64,000 nucleotides of DNA from Burkholderiaceae bacterium (GTDB lineage: Bacteria > Pseudomonadota > Gammaproteobacteria > Burkholderiales > Burkholderiaceae_C), in contig SCRU01000110.1 of NCBI GenBank assembly GCA_004323695.1, positions 1-64,000 on the forward strand. The letters run 5' to 3'. Position 1 is the stretch's first letter; each line of letters starts with the position of its first letter. This document shows positions 8,017 through 17,678 of the stretch, piece by piece. The notes beneath the pieces are model-generated. The model did not search any database and had not been told where the DNA came from. It saw only the letters and a list, made by a program, of their open reading frames with translations. The translations under genes were made by a program, and so were the position numbers.

Positions 8017-8744
8017 GCTTGCTGGAGGTTCAGGGTCTGGAAGCGCGATATGGCCTGCTGTCCGCGGTGCGTGGCATCAATCTCGCTATTTCGGAGGGGG
8101 AGAAAGTGGCTTTGGTCGGTGCGAATGGAGCCGGCAAGACAACGCTGCTCAGAACCATCGCCGGAGTCCATCCGGTAGCCGGCGGGCGTATCGTCTTCGA
8201 GGGAGCCGACATCACGGGCGTGTCGGCACACCGGCGCTGTGCCAGTGGAATTGCGCTGGTGCCCGAGGGACGCCGGCTCTTCCCCGCGATGACGGTCGAG
8301 GAAAATCTGCTCGTCGCCCAATCCGCAAAACGCGACGGGCCGTGGCGTCTCGAATCGGTGCTGGAAGCGTTCCCTCAGCTCAAGCCCAAGCTGAAGGCAC
8401 CCGCTGGCGAGCTGTCCGGTGGTCAGCAGCAGGCGACTGCCATTGGACGCGCGCTGATGACCAACCCGCGCGTGTTGCTGCTTGACGAGGTCTCGCTGGG
8501 CCTGTCGCCTGTCGCGGTGCATGCGGTCTATGAATCGCTTGGCGCTTTGCTCAAGACGAAAACCGCCATCGTTCTCGTCGAACAGGATTTGCAGCGTACC
8601 CTGGACGTGGCCGACCGCATCGTCTGCATGCTGGAGGGGGCGATCGTCGCTGAAGGCCGCGCACACGAAATGAGCCGCGAACAGGTCATGGGCCACTATT
8701 TCGGCAATCGTACCGGCGTGGCGATGCGGGAGGCCGCCGCATGA
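8013..8744 (+). CDS. branched-chain-type ABC transporter ATPase (LivF-like)
   Basis: 243 aa starting at a GTG that overlaps the preceding stop (GTGA). Walker A GANGAGKTT is at about residue 36, the signature is ELSGGQQQATAIGRAL, and Walker B is VLLLDEVSLGLSP, followed by the H-loop-equivalent LVEQDLQRTL. These are typical LivF features, including the EGRRLFPAMTVEENL segment. It is the second ATPase of the operon. The GTG is supported by a strong GGAGGAGG box a few bases upstream. Confidence 0.92.
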   Translation: MSLLEVQGLEARYGLLSAVRGINLAISEGEKVALVGANGAGKTTLLRTIAGVHPVAGGRIVFEGADITGVSAHRRCASGIALVPEGRRLFPAMTVEENLLVAQSAKRDGPWRLESVLEAFPQLKPKLKAPAGELSGGQQQATAIGRALMTNPRVLLLDEVSLGLSPVAVHAVYESLGALLKTKTAIVLVEQDLQRTLDVADRIVCMLEGAIVAEGRAHEMSREQVMGHYFGNRTGVAMREAAA

Positions 8745-9640
8745 TCTGGATCAACCAAATCGTTCAGGGCGTCCTGCTTGGTGGCTATTACGCCTTGCTG
8801 GCCTGCGGCTTGTCGTTCATGTTCGGCGTGATGGGCATCATCAATATTGCGCACGGCAGTCTGGCGGTCGTCGCCGCGTACCTGTTGTTTGTGCTGGCAG
8901 ACCAGTTCCAAGTGAATCCATTCGTCGGGTTGCTCGCGGTGGTACCGGTGATGGCGCTGGTAGGCTGGGTATTGCACCGGCTGGTATTGGAGCGCAGCGC
9001 GCGCGCGGGCGAGCTGGTGCCCATCCTCAGCACCTTCGGTCTGGCGATCGTGCTCGACAACTCGATGTTCACTCACTTTGGCGCCGACACCCGTTCGCTC
9101 GCTCCCTACATTGGCACACTGGACTACGATAGCTGGACGCTGCCAGGCAACCTGATCGTCGGAAAGCTCCCGCTGCTCACGTTTGCTGTGGCCGTGGTGC
9201 TGCTTGGCGGGCTTCACCTGCTGTTGCGCCACACTGCCATGGGGCGACGCATTCGGGCGGCAACGGTGGATCCGGACACGGCCCAACTCGTGGGCGTCAA
9301 TGCCCGGGCGGTTTATGCGGCCGCAACTGCCATCGGAATGATGACGGTCGCCATTGCCGGCGCATTTCAGGCCATGCGAGCGACTTTCGATCCCTACATT
9401 GGTGCGCAGTTGTTGATTTTTGCATTCGAGGCGGTGGTGATTGGCGGTGCCGGCTCCCTTTGGGGAACGCTGTGGGGCGGTATCGTGCTGGGTGTTGCGC
9501 AAAGCATCGGCGCCCAGATCCATCCGCAGGGTTTCCTGATTGCGGGCCACGCCGTGTTTCTGGTGATACTGGTCGCGCGGTTGTATGTCACACGAGACGT
9601 GGGCCATTTCTTCCGACTGTTTCGCAGGCGCGCCGCATGA
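8741..9640 (+). CDS. branched-chain-type ABC transporter permease (LivH-like)
   Basis: 299 aa with about eight hydrophobic membrane segments. LivH-type motifs are visible: an early GGYYALLACGLSFMFGVMGIIN, an internal RIRAATVDPDTAQLVGVN cytoplasmic loop that contacts the ATPase, and FAFEAVVIGGAGSLWGTLWGG near the C-terminus. It begins with an ATGA overlap to the LivF-like gene and ends with an ATGA overlap to the next permease, so all are translated together. Confidence 0.92.
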   Translation: MIWINQIVQGVLLGGYYALLACGLSFMFGVMGIINIAHGSLAVVAAYLLFVLADQFQVNPFVGLLAVVPVMALVGWVLHRLVLERSARAGELVPILSTFGLAIVLDNSMFTHFGADTRSLAPYIGTLDYDSWTLPGNLIVGKLPLLTFAVAVVLLGGLHLLLRHTAMGRRIRAATVDPDTAQLVGVNARAVYAAATAIGMMTVAIAGAFQAMRATFDPYIGAQLLIFAFEAVVIGGAGSLWGTLWGGIVLGVAQSIGAQIHPQGFLIAGHAVFLVILVARLYVTRDVGHFFRLFRRRAA

Positions 9641-10704
9641 ACACACGACCAGACGCTCGTTCCATTACGGTGCAGCGGTGGACGGGTGCCTCCATCGCAA
9701 CGATCTGCCTGGTGCTGGCTGCGCAGGTTGTCCTGGCGTTCGGCCCGCTGTTCCTGAGCGCCAACCTGATTGACCGGCTCACGACCCTTTTCATTTATGG
9801 CATCCTGGCGCTGATGTGGAACGCGCTGGCGGGTTATGCCGGGCTGGTGTCGATTGGGCAGCAGGCATTTTTTGGACTGGGCGCTTACGCGGCCATTCGT
9901 CTGGCCAATGCCGGCATCAGCGTATATCCGGCGCTATTGCTCGGCGCGGTTCTTGTGGCCGTCGTCTCGCTGCCGATTTCCGCATTCATGCTGCGTTTGC
10001 GCGCCGGCGAATTCGCCATCGGGATGTGGGTTGTCGCCGAGCTTGCTCACCTGCTGGTCAATCTCGATACCCTGATCAACGGCGAAACGGGTACATCGCT
10101 CATCGAGTTGCAGCGCTATGCGGCGCATGACCGACGCCTGTATACCTACTGGGCGGCTTTGGCGACGATGATTGCGCTGGGGTGGCTGGTTTACCTCATG
10201 CTCAGGGGCCGATTGGGCTCTGCTGCGCAGGCCATCCGCGACAATGAGGAGGCCGCAGGCTCCATCGGTGTTCGCGTGCTGGCTTCCAAACGACTCATCT
10301 TCGTTCTGTCGGCGTTTGGGTGCGCTGCAGCGGGAGCGCTCTGGGTCGCCGCCCAGATCACGTTCCAGCCGAAGGCTTATTTCAGCGTGCAGTGGTCGGC
10401 CTACATGATTTTTATGGTGCTGGTCGGCGGCATTGGAACTTACGAAGGTCCGATCCTGGGTGCCATCCTGTTTTTTGCTGTTGAAGCCCTCTTTGGCTCG
10501 GCCGGCGTCGCCTACCTGATCGGCTTGGGGGCAACCGCAATGCTGTTCGCCCTGCTGCTGCCCCGCGGCATCTGGGGCGAGATCGAGCGCCGGCTGGGGT
10601 GGCGGCTCCTGCCGATTGGCTATCGGCTCAAAATCCAGGCGGAGGATTTGCCGCGACACGGCAACGCTGTGGTAACCAACCAGGCGGACGCACCGGCTCG
10701 ATGA
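9637..10704 (+). CDS. branched-chain-type ABC transporter permease (LivM-like)
   Basis: 355 aa. The start at 9637 (MNTRPDARS) overlaps the previous stop by 4 nt. The protein has many membrane helices, the LivM-type segment LMWNALAGYAGLVSIGQQAFFGLGAYAA, a cytoplasmic loop AIRDNEEAAGSIGV and the closing VGGIGTYEGPILGAI. It completes the uptake system. A short hydrophilic tail of about 25 residues follows the last helix. Confidence 0.92.
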   Translation: MNTRPDARSITVQRWTGASIATICLVLAAQVVLAFGPLFLSANLIDRLTTLFIYGILALMWNALAGYAGLVSIGQQAFFGLGAYAAIRLANAGISVYPALLLGAVLVAVVSLPISAFMLRLRAGEFAIGMWVVAELAHLLVNLDTLINGETGTSLIELQRYAAHDRRLYTYWAALATMIALGWLVYLMLRGRLGSAAQAIRDNEEAAGSIGVRVLASKRLIFVLSAFGCAAAGALWVAAQITFQPKAYFSVQWSAYMIFMVLVGGIGTYEGPILGAILFFAVEALFGSAGVAYLIGLGATAMLFALLLPRGIWGEIERRLGWRLLPIGYRLKIQAEDLPRHGNAVVTNQADAPAR

Positions 10705-10785
10705 GTCGTTCCATGGCTTGCGGTTGATGTGGCGTTCACGCCGACCGCGAGGGCAGATAAGGAAGACGTATTGCCCGTGCCGGTG

Positions 10786-11892
10786 CTACCCGGCCATGCG
10801 CACGATGGGCTTGATGGCCTTGCCGCTTTCGGCATCACTGATGGCCTCGTTGATTTTCTCGAAAGGGTAGAACGTCACCAGCCTGTCAAAAGGAAAGCGG
10901 CCCTGGCGGTGCAATTCGATCAATTGAGGTATGAACACGTCGGGCGTGGAGTCCCCTTCGACAATGCCGCGCAATTTCTTGCCCTGGGTCATGATATCCA
11001 TGACATCGAACGACACTTCGGTGCCCAGGGGCGCTGCGCCTACAAACCCGCAGGTTCCGCGCGGTGCCAGCGCCTCCACCGCCTGTCGCAGCACCTTTGG
11101 CGCGCCGGTGGTCTCGAAACTGAAATTCACGCCGTGGCCCGTGATTTTTCTGATTTCGGCCACCGTATCGGGGGTACTGGATGGATTGATCACATGCGTT
11201 GCACCCAGCGTGCGGGCCAGCGCCAGACGTTCGTCCACGAGATCGATGGCAATGATGGTCGTGAGCCCAATGGCGTTGGCTGCCATCAAGGCAGACATAC
11301 CGACCGACCCGGACCCGAACACGGCCAGCGACTGACCCGCATGGGGTTTGAGCGCGTTCATGATGGCCCCGGCACCGGTCTGAATGCCGCAGGCGAGTGG
11401 CCCGAGCAATTCCAGGGGAACGTCTTTGGCAACTTTGACGATATTGCGTTCGGTGCAGATCGAGCGGGTGGCAAACGAAGATTGACCGAAAAAATTACCG
11501 TGGATGCGTTCCGTGCCCTTTGACAGGGGAGAGGTCCCGTCGGCGCGCGCACCCGCAAAATTGGATCCGAAAAAATCGTGACAGTAGGTTGGCTCGTGCT
11601 CCATACAGCTCGGGCAATGTCCGCAGGAGTTGAAGCTCATGACGACATGATCCCCCACTCCAACCTTGGTGACGGCGCGTCCAATGCGTTCAACGACACC
11701 GGCGCCTTCATGACCAAGCACAATGGGTTGCGGCACGGGGAATGCCTGGTCGCGCATCGCCAGATCGGTATGGCATATGCCCGTGGCTGTCAGGCGCACC
11801 AGAATTTCATTCTCGCGCACGTCATCGAGATCGAGGGTCTCCAGCGACATCGGCGCACGCGCCGCACGCACCACGGCAGCATTTACTTGCAT
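10786..11892 (-). CDS. zinc-dependent alcohol dehydrogenase (class III/aryl-alcohol type)
   Basis: 368 aa. Catalytic zinc ligands are Cys40 in TGICHTDLAMRD and His61-Glu62 in LGHEGAGVVERIG; the structural zinc uses Cys 90, 93, 96 and 104 (NSCGHCPSCMEHEPTYC). The nucleotide-binding motif is FGSGSVGMSALMAA followed by IAIDLVDERL, where the Asp suggests NAD preference. It resembles benzyl- or aryl-alcohol dehydrogenases. It is the last gene of a leftward catabolic block and lies tail-to-tail with the ABC uptake operon, so it may oxidise an alcohol derived from the imported compound. That link is inferred. Confidence 0.88.
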   Translation of the reverse strand: MQVNAAVVRAARAPMSLETLDLDDVRENEILVRLTATGICHTDLAMRDQAFPVPQPIVLGHEGAGVVERIGRAVTKVGVGDHVVMSFNSCGHCPSCMEHEPTYCHDFFGSNFAGARADGTSPLSKGTERIHGNFFGQSSFATRSICTERNIVKVAKDVPLELLGPLACGIQTGAGAIMNALKPHAGQSLAVFGSGSVGMSALMAANAIGLTTIIAIDLVDERLALARTLGATHVINPSSTPDTVAEIRKITGHGVNFSFETTGAPKVLRQAVEALAPRGTCGFVGAAPLGTEVSFDVMDIMTQGKKLRGIVEGDSTPDVFIPQLIELHRQGRFPFDRLVTFYPFEKINEAISDAESGKAIKPIVRMAG

Positions 11893-12029
11893 TTTTTCTC
11901 CTGGATGGCGGCAACGGCCCGATCGCGCCAGCGCTGACGGTGCTGGTTTTTCCCAAATAATATCTCACGCTCCGTGCCACCGGCGGGCAGTTTGTGCGAG
12001 CCCGCAGGCGCCCGCCAGTTGTTGCCTTC

Positions 12030-13289
12030 TCAGCCGCCGCGCGTGATTGGCATCTGGATTTCCCCATGTACCAGCAAGTGCTTGGCAAATTCCAGTTTCG
12101 CGAGCGAGGCACGGTGCACCTCATCAGGACCATCGGCCAGGCGCAGCGTGCGCTGGTGCGCGTAAGCATAAGCCAGCGGGAAATCGTCGGACACACCGCC
12201 GCCGCCGTGTGCCTGAATGGCCCAGTCAACGATCTGGCATGCCATGTTCGGCGCGACGATCTTGATCATGGCGATCTCGGCCTTCGCGACCTTGTTGCCT
12301 ACCGTGTCCATCATGTAGGCCGCCTTGAGCGTGAGCAGGCGCGCCTGCTCGATCATGCAGCGCGCCTCGGCCACGCGCTCCTGCCAGACGGACTGTCGGG
12401 CAATTTCACGGCCGAACGCCACGCGTGTGTTCAGGCGCTTGCACATCAGTTCCAGCGCGCGCTCGGCAATGCCGATCGAACGCATGCAATGATGGATACG
12501 TCCCGGGCCGAGGCGGCCCTGGGCAATCTCGAACCCGCGGCCTTCGCCCAGCAATAGATTGGAAGCAGGCACGCGCACGTTTTCCAGCAGCACTTCCATG
12601 TGGCCGTGGGGCGCGTCGTCATAGCCGAACACCGACAGGGGCCGCAGCACCTTGATGCCTGGGGTATTGGCCGGCACCAGAATCATGGACTGCTGTTCAT
12701 GCCGCCCGGCATCAGGGTTCGTCTTTCCCATCACGATATATACCGCGCAACGTGGATCACCGGCACCCGACGACCACCACTTGCGGCCGTTGATGACGTA
12801 TTCGTCGCCTTCGCGGCGGATGCTGCACTGGATGTTGGTGGCGTCCGACGATGCCACCTCCGGCTCGGTCATCAGAAAGGCCGAGCGGATTTCGCCCTTG
12901 AGCAGCGGCACCAGCCATCGGTCCTTGTTTGCCTCTGAACCGTAGCGCTCGATGGTCTCCATGTTGCCGGTATCGGGCGCCGAGCAGTTGAAGACCTCCG
13001 GCGCGAAAGGCACACGGCCCATGATTTCGCACAGCGGGGCGTATTCGAGGTTGGAGAGTCCCTCCGGCGCGCGCGCCGAGTGTGGCAGGAAGAGGTTCCA
13101 CAGTCCGGCCGCGCGGGCCTTGGGCTTGAGTTCCTCGATGAGGGTGGTGGGAATCCAGGCGTTACCCTTGGCCCGGTTTTCCGCGATCTCCCGGAAGAAA
13201 CGGGATTCATTGGGATAAATGTGCTCGCTCATGAACTTGAGCAGTTGCGCCTGCATGGCTTTGACCTTGGGGGTGTATTCGAAATCCAT
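12030..13289 (-). CDS. acyl-CoA dehydrogenase
   Basis: 419 aa. The start at MDFEYTPKV is supported by an AGGAG box 7 nt upstream; the longer open frame is not needed. Features include [17 protein letters not shown] for FAD and substrate binding, [26 protein letters not shown], the dimer/FAD helix [12 protein letters not shown] and [35 protein letters not shown] at the C-terminus. This subgroup (about 400-420 aa) oxidises acyl-CoA esters at the alpha-beta position and is often encoded beside an aminoglycoside-phosphotransferase-like gene, as here. The substrate is unknown. Confidence 0.92.
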   Translation of the reverse strand: MDFEYTPKVKAMQAQLLKFMSEHIYPNESRFFREIAENRAKGNAWIPTTLIEELKPKARAAGLWNLFLPHSARAPEGLSNLEYAPLCEIMGRVPFAPEVFNCSAPDTGNMETIERYGSEANKDRWLVPLLKGEIRSAFLMTEPEVASSDATNIQCSIRREGDEYVINGRKWWSSGAGDPRCAVYIVMGKTNPDAGRHEQQSMILVPANTPGIKVLRPLSVFGYDDAPHGHMEVLLENVRVPASNLLLGEGRGFEIAQGRLGPGRIHHCMRSIGIAERALELMCKRLNTRVAFGREIARQSVWQERVAEARCMIEQARLLTLKAAYMMDTVGNKVAKAEIAMIKIVAPNMACQIVDWAIQAHGGGGVSDDFPLAYAYAHQRTLRLADGPDEVHRASLAKLEFAKHLLVHGEIQMPITRGG

Positions 13290-13332
13290 CGAGAGCTCCT
13301 GGTGTGTCGGGTGGGGGTGGAAGGAATCGGAT

Positions 13333-14430
13333 TCAGGCGCTGCAGGCGAATTTCCAGGCCATCCGCGCGAGCGGGATGACACCGCCGGCGGATTTGGCAG
13401 CCTGTGCGCTGGAAGCGGTCCCTGTTTCCACGCGTTTGGCAATTCCCTGCAAGATGGCTGCCAGGCGAAACAGGTTGTATGCCATGTAGAAGCTCCAGTC
13501 GGCCTTGAGCGCATCTGGGGTGGTCAGCCCCGTGCGCCCGCAATACAGGCGGATGTACTCGTCTTCGGTCGGGATGCCGAGGCTGGCGACGTCCAGCCCG
13601 CCGATCCCGCGAAACGACCCCGGCGGGATGTGCCAGGCCATGCAGTGGTAGCTGAAGTCGGCCAGCGGATGGCCCAGCGTGGACAGCTCCCAATCGAGCA
13701 CCGCCAGCACCCGGGGTTCGGTGGGATGGAATACCAGGTTGTCGAGACGAAAATCGCCGTGCACGATACTGATCTTGGTCGTGTCCAGCGCGCTGGCCGG
13801 AATGTGCGTGGGGAGCCACTGCATCAACTGATCCATCTCCGGGATCGGTTGGGTGATCGACGCGACATATTGCTTGCTCCAGCGGCCGATCTGACGTTCG
13901 AAGTAGTTGCCGGGCTTGCCATAGTTGGCGAGCCCCCGTTCCGCGAACGGAACCTTGTGCAGCGCGGCAATGACACGGTTCATTTCGTTGTAGATGGCGC
14001 CGCGTCCGGCGGGATCCATGTCGGGCAGGGCCTGATCCCAGAGGACGCGGCCTTGCATGAACTCCATGATGTAGAAGGCGCGACCGACGACGGATTCATC
14101 CTCGCACAGGCAGTACATGTGCGGCACCGGCACATCCGTGCCTTGCAGGCCGCTCATCACGGCGAATTCGCGCTCCACGGCATGTGCCGAGGGCAGCAGC
14201 CTGGCAACCGGGCCGGGCTTGGCACGCATCACATAACATTTCCCGGGGGTAATCAGCTTGTAGGTGGGGTTGGACTGCCCTCCCTTGAACATTTCGACGC
14301 TCAAAGGTCCGGCAAATCCTGGCAGATTGGCTTCCAGCCAGGCGCCGAGCGCCGCCACGTCGAACACGTGCTGCCGGGAGACGGGGCGGGTACCGACAAA
14401 ATGTTCAAAGTCGCTCATGATGGGATGCAC
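13333..14430 (-). CDS. phosphotransferase family protein (APH-like, acyl-CoA dehydrogenase-associated)
   Basis: 365 aa. It has the kinase-like fold of aminoglycoside phosphotransferases: [10 protein letters not shown] nucleotide loop, YVMRAKP with the lysine-equivalent position, [10 protein letters not shown] catalytic loop and [16 protein letters not shown] metal-binding segment. In acyl-CoA catabolic clusters such proteins are paired with acyl-CoA dehydrogenases and may phosphorylate a hydroxyacyl intermediate rather than an antibiotic. The gene lies 43 bp upstream of the dehydrogenase in the same direction. It is unlikely to be a resistance gene. Confidence 0.88.
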   Translation of the reverse strand: MHPIMSDFEHFVGTRPVSRQHVFDVAALGAWLEANLPGFAGPLSVEMFKGGQSNPTYKLITPGKCYVMRAKPGPVARLLPSAHAVEREFAVMSGLQGTDVPVPHMYCLCEDESVVGRAFYIMEFMQGRVLWDQALPDMDPAGRGAIYNEMNRVIAALHKVPFAERGLANYGKPGNYFERQIGRWSKQYVASITQPIPEMDQLMQWLPTHIPASALDTTKISIVHGDFRLDNLVFHPTEPRVLAVLDWELSTLGHPLADFSYHCMAWHIPPGSFRGIGGLDVASLGIPTEDEYIRLYCGRTGLTTPDALKADWSFYMAYNLFRLAAILQGIAKRVETGTASSAQAAKSAGGVIPLARMAWKFACSA

Positions 14431-14436
14431 ATGGTT

Positions 14437-15156
14437 TCAGTGGTCCGCGTCAACAATGCGCATGAGCACATCGCGGTTCCGGATGGTCAGTCCAGCCGGC
14501 TCGATGCGGATGGCCTGGTCGCGTTCCATGGCCTTGAGTTCCTGGTTGACCCGCTGGCGGGACGCGCCAAGCAATTGGGCCAGTTCTTCCTGCGCCAGAT
14601 GCAGGCCGATGCGCATCTCGCTGCTGTCGGACAGGCTCGGCACGCCGTAGCTGCGCACCAGATGCAACAACTGCTTGGCCAGGCGAGCGCGCAGCGGTAG
14701 CGTGTTCAGATCTTCCACCAGGCCGTACAGCTGGCGGATACGGCGGGCGTGCAGACGCAGCATGGCCTCGTACAACTCCACATGCGTCGCAAGAATCTTC
14801 TTGAAGTCGCTTTTCGCCACGCACAGAATCGTGGTTTCTCCGTGAGCGTAGGCATCGTGGGTGCGCCGGTCTCCATCGAAAATCGATACGTCGCCAAACC
14901 ATATGCCCGGCTCCACATAGGTCAACGTGATCTGTTTGCCCGAAATGGAGGTGGAGCTCACCCGAACCGCACCCTTGGCACAGGCAATCCATTCTTCGGG
15001 CGGATCGCCGCGCGCTGCAATCAGCTCGTCGTCCTTGTATCGTTTGACGTAAGCGCATCGAAGTATGTCGTGACGGAGTGATGGGGAGAGCGACGTGAAC
15101 CAGCGACCGGCGTTGATTGCCTCGCGCTCTTCGATGGTAAGAATAGGGTCGTCCAT
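14437..15156 (-). CDS. Crp/Fnr-family transcriptional regulator
   Basis: 239 aa. The N-terminal cyclic-nucleotide-binding-like beta roll spans roughly residues 20-130 (YVEPGIWFGDVSIFDG, DAYAHGETTILCV), followed by a dimer helix and a winged helix-turn-helix with LAQEELAQLLGASRQRVNQELKAM as the recognition region. No cysteine cluster for an iron-sulfur centre is apparent at the N-terminus, so it is more Crp-like than Fnr-like. It is 6 nt upstream of the phosphotransferase start and probably controls the surrounding catabolic genes. Effector unknown. Confidence 0.9.
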   Translation of the reverse strand: MDDPILTIEEREAINAGRWFTSLSPSLRHDILRCAYVKRYKDDELIAARGDPPEEWIACAKGAVRVSSTSISGKQITLTYVEPGIWFGDVSIFDGDRRTHDAYAHGETTILCVAKSDFKKILATHVELYEAMLRLHARRIRQLYGLVEDLNTLPLRARLAKQLLHLVRSYGVPSLSDSSEMRIGLHLAQEELAQLLGASRQRVNQELKAMERDQAIRIEPAGLTIRNRDVLMRIVDADH

Positions 15157-15272
15157 GGCCTGTCTTTTGGGTGACTGGAAACACCACCATTGTCGCGTGC
15201 GGGACCAAGTGGCCTCATCGGGGATGTCACCAGAGTGTCTTCATTGGCACAAGATGACGTTGATGAAGGGGG

Positions 15273-16052
15273 CTACTCGTAGCGCGGTGTCTGCTTGTTC
15301 AGGAAGGCAGCGATTCCGATACCGGCATTGGTGTGATGCAGGTTCCTGACAAAGTGATCGCGCTCGGCGGCAAGCTGGCCATTCAGCGTGCTGTGCGCCG
15401 CCTCGTTGACCAGTTCCTTGATGCTCGCCAATGCGTTGGGGGCCCGGGCGTTCAGGGTGTCTGCCAGTGCCAGGGCTTCCGTGAGCGCGCAGCCCGCGGC
15501 AGCCAGCCGGTTCACCACGCCCAGCTCGTGCAGGCGCTGTGCGCTGATCCGTTCGCCGCACATCATCAATTCCGTGGCGAACGGGCGCGGCAGCACGCGG
15601 CTCAGGCTCCAGCTGGCGCCGCCGTCGGGCGACAGGGCGACATTGGTGTAAGCCATGACGAATACCGAATTGGCGGCGGCGACCAGAAAGTCGCACATTA
15701 ATGCCAGTGAAAAGCCGGCGCCGGCCGCCGCCCCTTCCACCGCCGCGATCACGGGCTTGGGGAAAGCACGAATGGCCTCGATCCAGCTGTGCAGGCCCTC
15801 GATGCTTTGCGCCTGGTATTGCGGGGGCTGTTGCCGGTTCGCCAGCAGCCGCTGCAGGTTGCCCCCGGCACTGAAGATCGCACCTTCCCCGACGATCACG
15901 ACGCTGCGCACGTCGGCACTGGACTCGGCCGCATTCAGTGCCTCGACACCCGCCGCATAAATAGCGGGCCCCAGGGCGTTCCTATACTCGGGATTGCTCA
16001 GGGTGAGCACCATGGTTTGGCCATGGCTGGTGCTTTTGAGTTCCGCAGGCAT
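15273..16052 (-). CDS. enoyl-CoA hydratase/isomerase family protein
   Basis: 259 aa, a typical crotonase length. It has TLSNPEYRNALG for CoA binding, GAIFSAGGNLQRL as the first oxyanion-hole segment, and AVEGAAAGAGFSLALMCDFLVAA as the second. The usual catalytic glutamate pair is not obvious: the segment after VAAANSVFVMAYTNVALSPDGGASW has Asp/Gly at positions where hydratases carry Glu. Isomerase or another crotonase activity is therefore possible. It lies between the regulator and the 3-hydroxyacyl-CoA dehydrogenase, fitting a beta-oxidation-like route. Confidence 0.88.
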   Translation of the reverse strand: MPAELKSTSHGQTMVLTLSNPEYRNALGPAIYAAGVEALNAAESSADVRSVVIVGEGAIFSAGGNLQRLLANRQQPPQYQAQSIEGLHSWIEAIRAFPKPVIAAVEGAAAGAGFSLALMCDFLVAAANSVFVMAYTNVALSPDGGASWSLSRVLPRPFATELMMCGERISAQRLHELGVVNRLAAAGCALTEALALADTLNARAPNALASIKELVNEAAHSTLNGQLAAERDHFVRNLHHTNAGIGIAAFLNKQTPRYE

Positions 16053-16097
16053 GATTAGTCAGTTGAGGACAGAGCTGAAGATTTGTCCCGCAAGGTA

Positions 16098-17618
16098 TCA
16101 CGATTCTTCGTGCATGAGGCTCAGGCCCATCGCGCCGCGCCGGCGCAGCCAGGGACTGGGGCGATAGCGCGGATCGCCATAAACCGTCTGCATGTTGAAA
16201 AGCACTTCCAGCACGTTGGCCGGACCGTAGCGGTCGCCCATGGCCAGCGGCCCCATGGGATAGCCCAAGCCCAGGGTCACCGCCGTTTCAAGATCCTTCG
16301 GCGAGCAAATGCGTTGCTGGCAGATGTCGGCGGCGATGTTGATGATGGTGGCCACCACACGCTGCGATACAAACCCCCCACTGTCGCGAATCAGGCTGAC
16401 CGGCTTGCCGTCGCGGGCAAACAGCGCATGCGCCGCATCACGCATGTCACCGCGCGTGGCCGGGTTGGTGGCCAGCACTCGGCGCCGGGTGGCGGCATCG
16501 TCCACCAGCATGTCGATGCCGACGGTACGTGCCGGGTCGAGTCGATCGACGACCGCCACGGTGGTGATGTCGAAGCCCAGCGGCGCGACCAGCGTCAGCG
16601 CGGCGGGCGAGGGCGCCGTACCGGTTTCAATGACAGCGCCAACGGTTTTCAGCAACTGCAGCAACTCGGCCCGCCGCGCGGCTCGCGGCGATACCCACAC
16701 CGATGGCATATCATGCACTTGCGGAACCGCAGGCTCCGGCGTACTTTGCGCGACGCCATCCGAATAGCGATAGAACCCCTCGCCGGCCTTCCTGCCGATG
16801 ATCCCGGCGGCCAGCCGTTGCGCCGTGATCACGCTGGGGCGATAGCGCGGCTCCTCGTAATATTGATGGTAAATGGACTCCATCACCGGATGTGAGACGT
16901 CCAGCGCCGTCAAGTCCATCAGCTCGAATGGCCCCAGCTTGAAACCGATCTGATCTCGCAAGATGCGGTCGATCGTTACGAAATCGGCGACTCCCTCGTT
17001 GACAATGCGCAGGGCTTCAGTGCCGTAGCCCCGCCCCGCGTGATTCACGATGAAACCGGGGGTGTCCTGCGCCTGCACAGGCGTATGCCCCATTTGACGC
17101 GCGTAGCCTGCCAGATCGGCGCAAATGGCGCGGTCCGTCTTGAGGCCCGCAATGACCTCGACAACTTTCATCAACGGGACCGGGTTGAAGAAGTGATAGC
17201 CCGCGAATTGCTGCGGACGCTTCAATCCCGCGGCAATGGCCGTCACAGACAACGATGATGTGTTGGTCGCCAACACTGTAGTAGGGCCAACCAGCCCCTC
17301 GATCTCGGCGAACAGCGCCTTTTTGATGTCAAGCCGCTCAACCACCGCCTCGATAACCAGGTTGCAATCCGACAGCGCGCTCATCGAGTCCGCCATCCGC
17401 AAGCGGGCTTTTTGCGCTGCCACCTGAGCTGCGTCCATCCGGCCCTTCTCGCACAGTTTTTCCCATTGGGCGCATATCGTGTCGCGCGCCTTCACAACCG
17501 CGCCTGGCTGCGTGTCAAACAGCGTGACGGCGCTGCCGGCTTGCGTGGCGATCTGGGCAATGCCCCGACCCATGGCCCCGACGCCCACGATGCCGACATT
17601 CGTATAAACAGGATTCAT
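16098..17618 (-). CDS. 3-hydroxyacyl-CoA dehydrogenase, PaaH/PaaC-like
   Basis: 506 aa, start at MNPVYTNVGIVG; the open frame extends upstream but the extension is not protein-like. An NAD-binding Rossmann motif GVGAMGRGIAQIA is at residues 12-24, NTSSLSVTAIA and YHFFNPVPLMKVVEVI follow, and two C-terminal 3HCDH domains are present, the second ending YGDPRYRPSPWLRRR. This tandem layout and length match the phenylacetate-pathway dehydrogenase PaaH/PaaC. No other phenylacetate gene is visible, so it may serve another acyl-CoA. It is the first gene of the leftward catabolic block. Confidence 0.9.
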   Translation of the reverse strand: MNPVYTNVGIVGVGAMGRGIAQIATQAGSAVTLFDTQPGAVVKARDTICAQWEKLCEKGRMDAAQVAAQKARLRMADSMSALSDCNLVIEAVVERLDIKKALFAEIEGLVGPTTVLATNTSSLSVTAIAAGLKRPQQFAGYHFFNPVPLMKVVEVIAGLKTDRAICADLAGYARQMGHTPVQAQDTPGFIVNHAGRGYGTEALRIVNEGVADFVTIDRILRDQIGFKLGPFELMDLTALDVSHPVMESIYHQYYEEPRYRPSVITAQRLAAGIIGRKAGEGFYRYSDGVAQSTPEPAVPQVHDMPSVWVSPRAARRAELLQLLKTVGAVIETGTAPSPAALTLVAPLGFDITTVAVVDRLDPARTVGIDMLVDDAATRRRVLATNPATRGDMRDAAHALFARDGKPVSLIRDSGGFVSQRVVATIINIAADICQQRICSPKDLETAVTLGLGYPMGPLAMGDRYGPANVLEVLFNMQTVYGDPRYRPSPWLRRRGAMGLSLMHEES

Positions 17619-17678
17619 GCGGGGCATTATCGCCCGAGACAGCGCGCGCGCAGGGTATGTCAGAATCGTTGTTACTGG

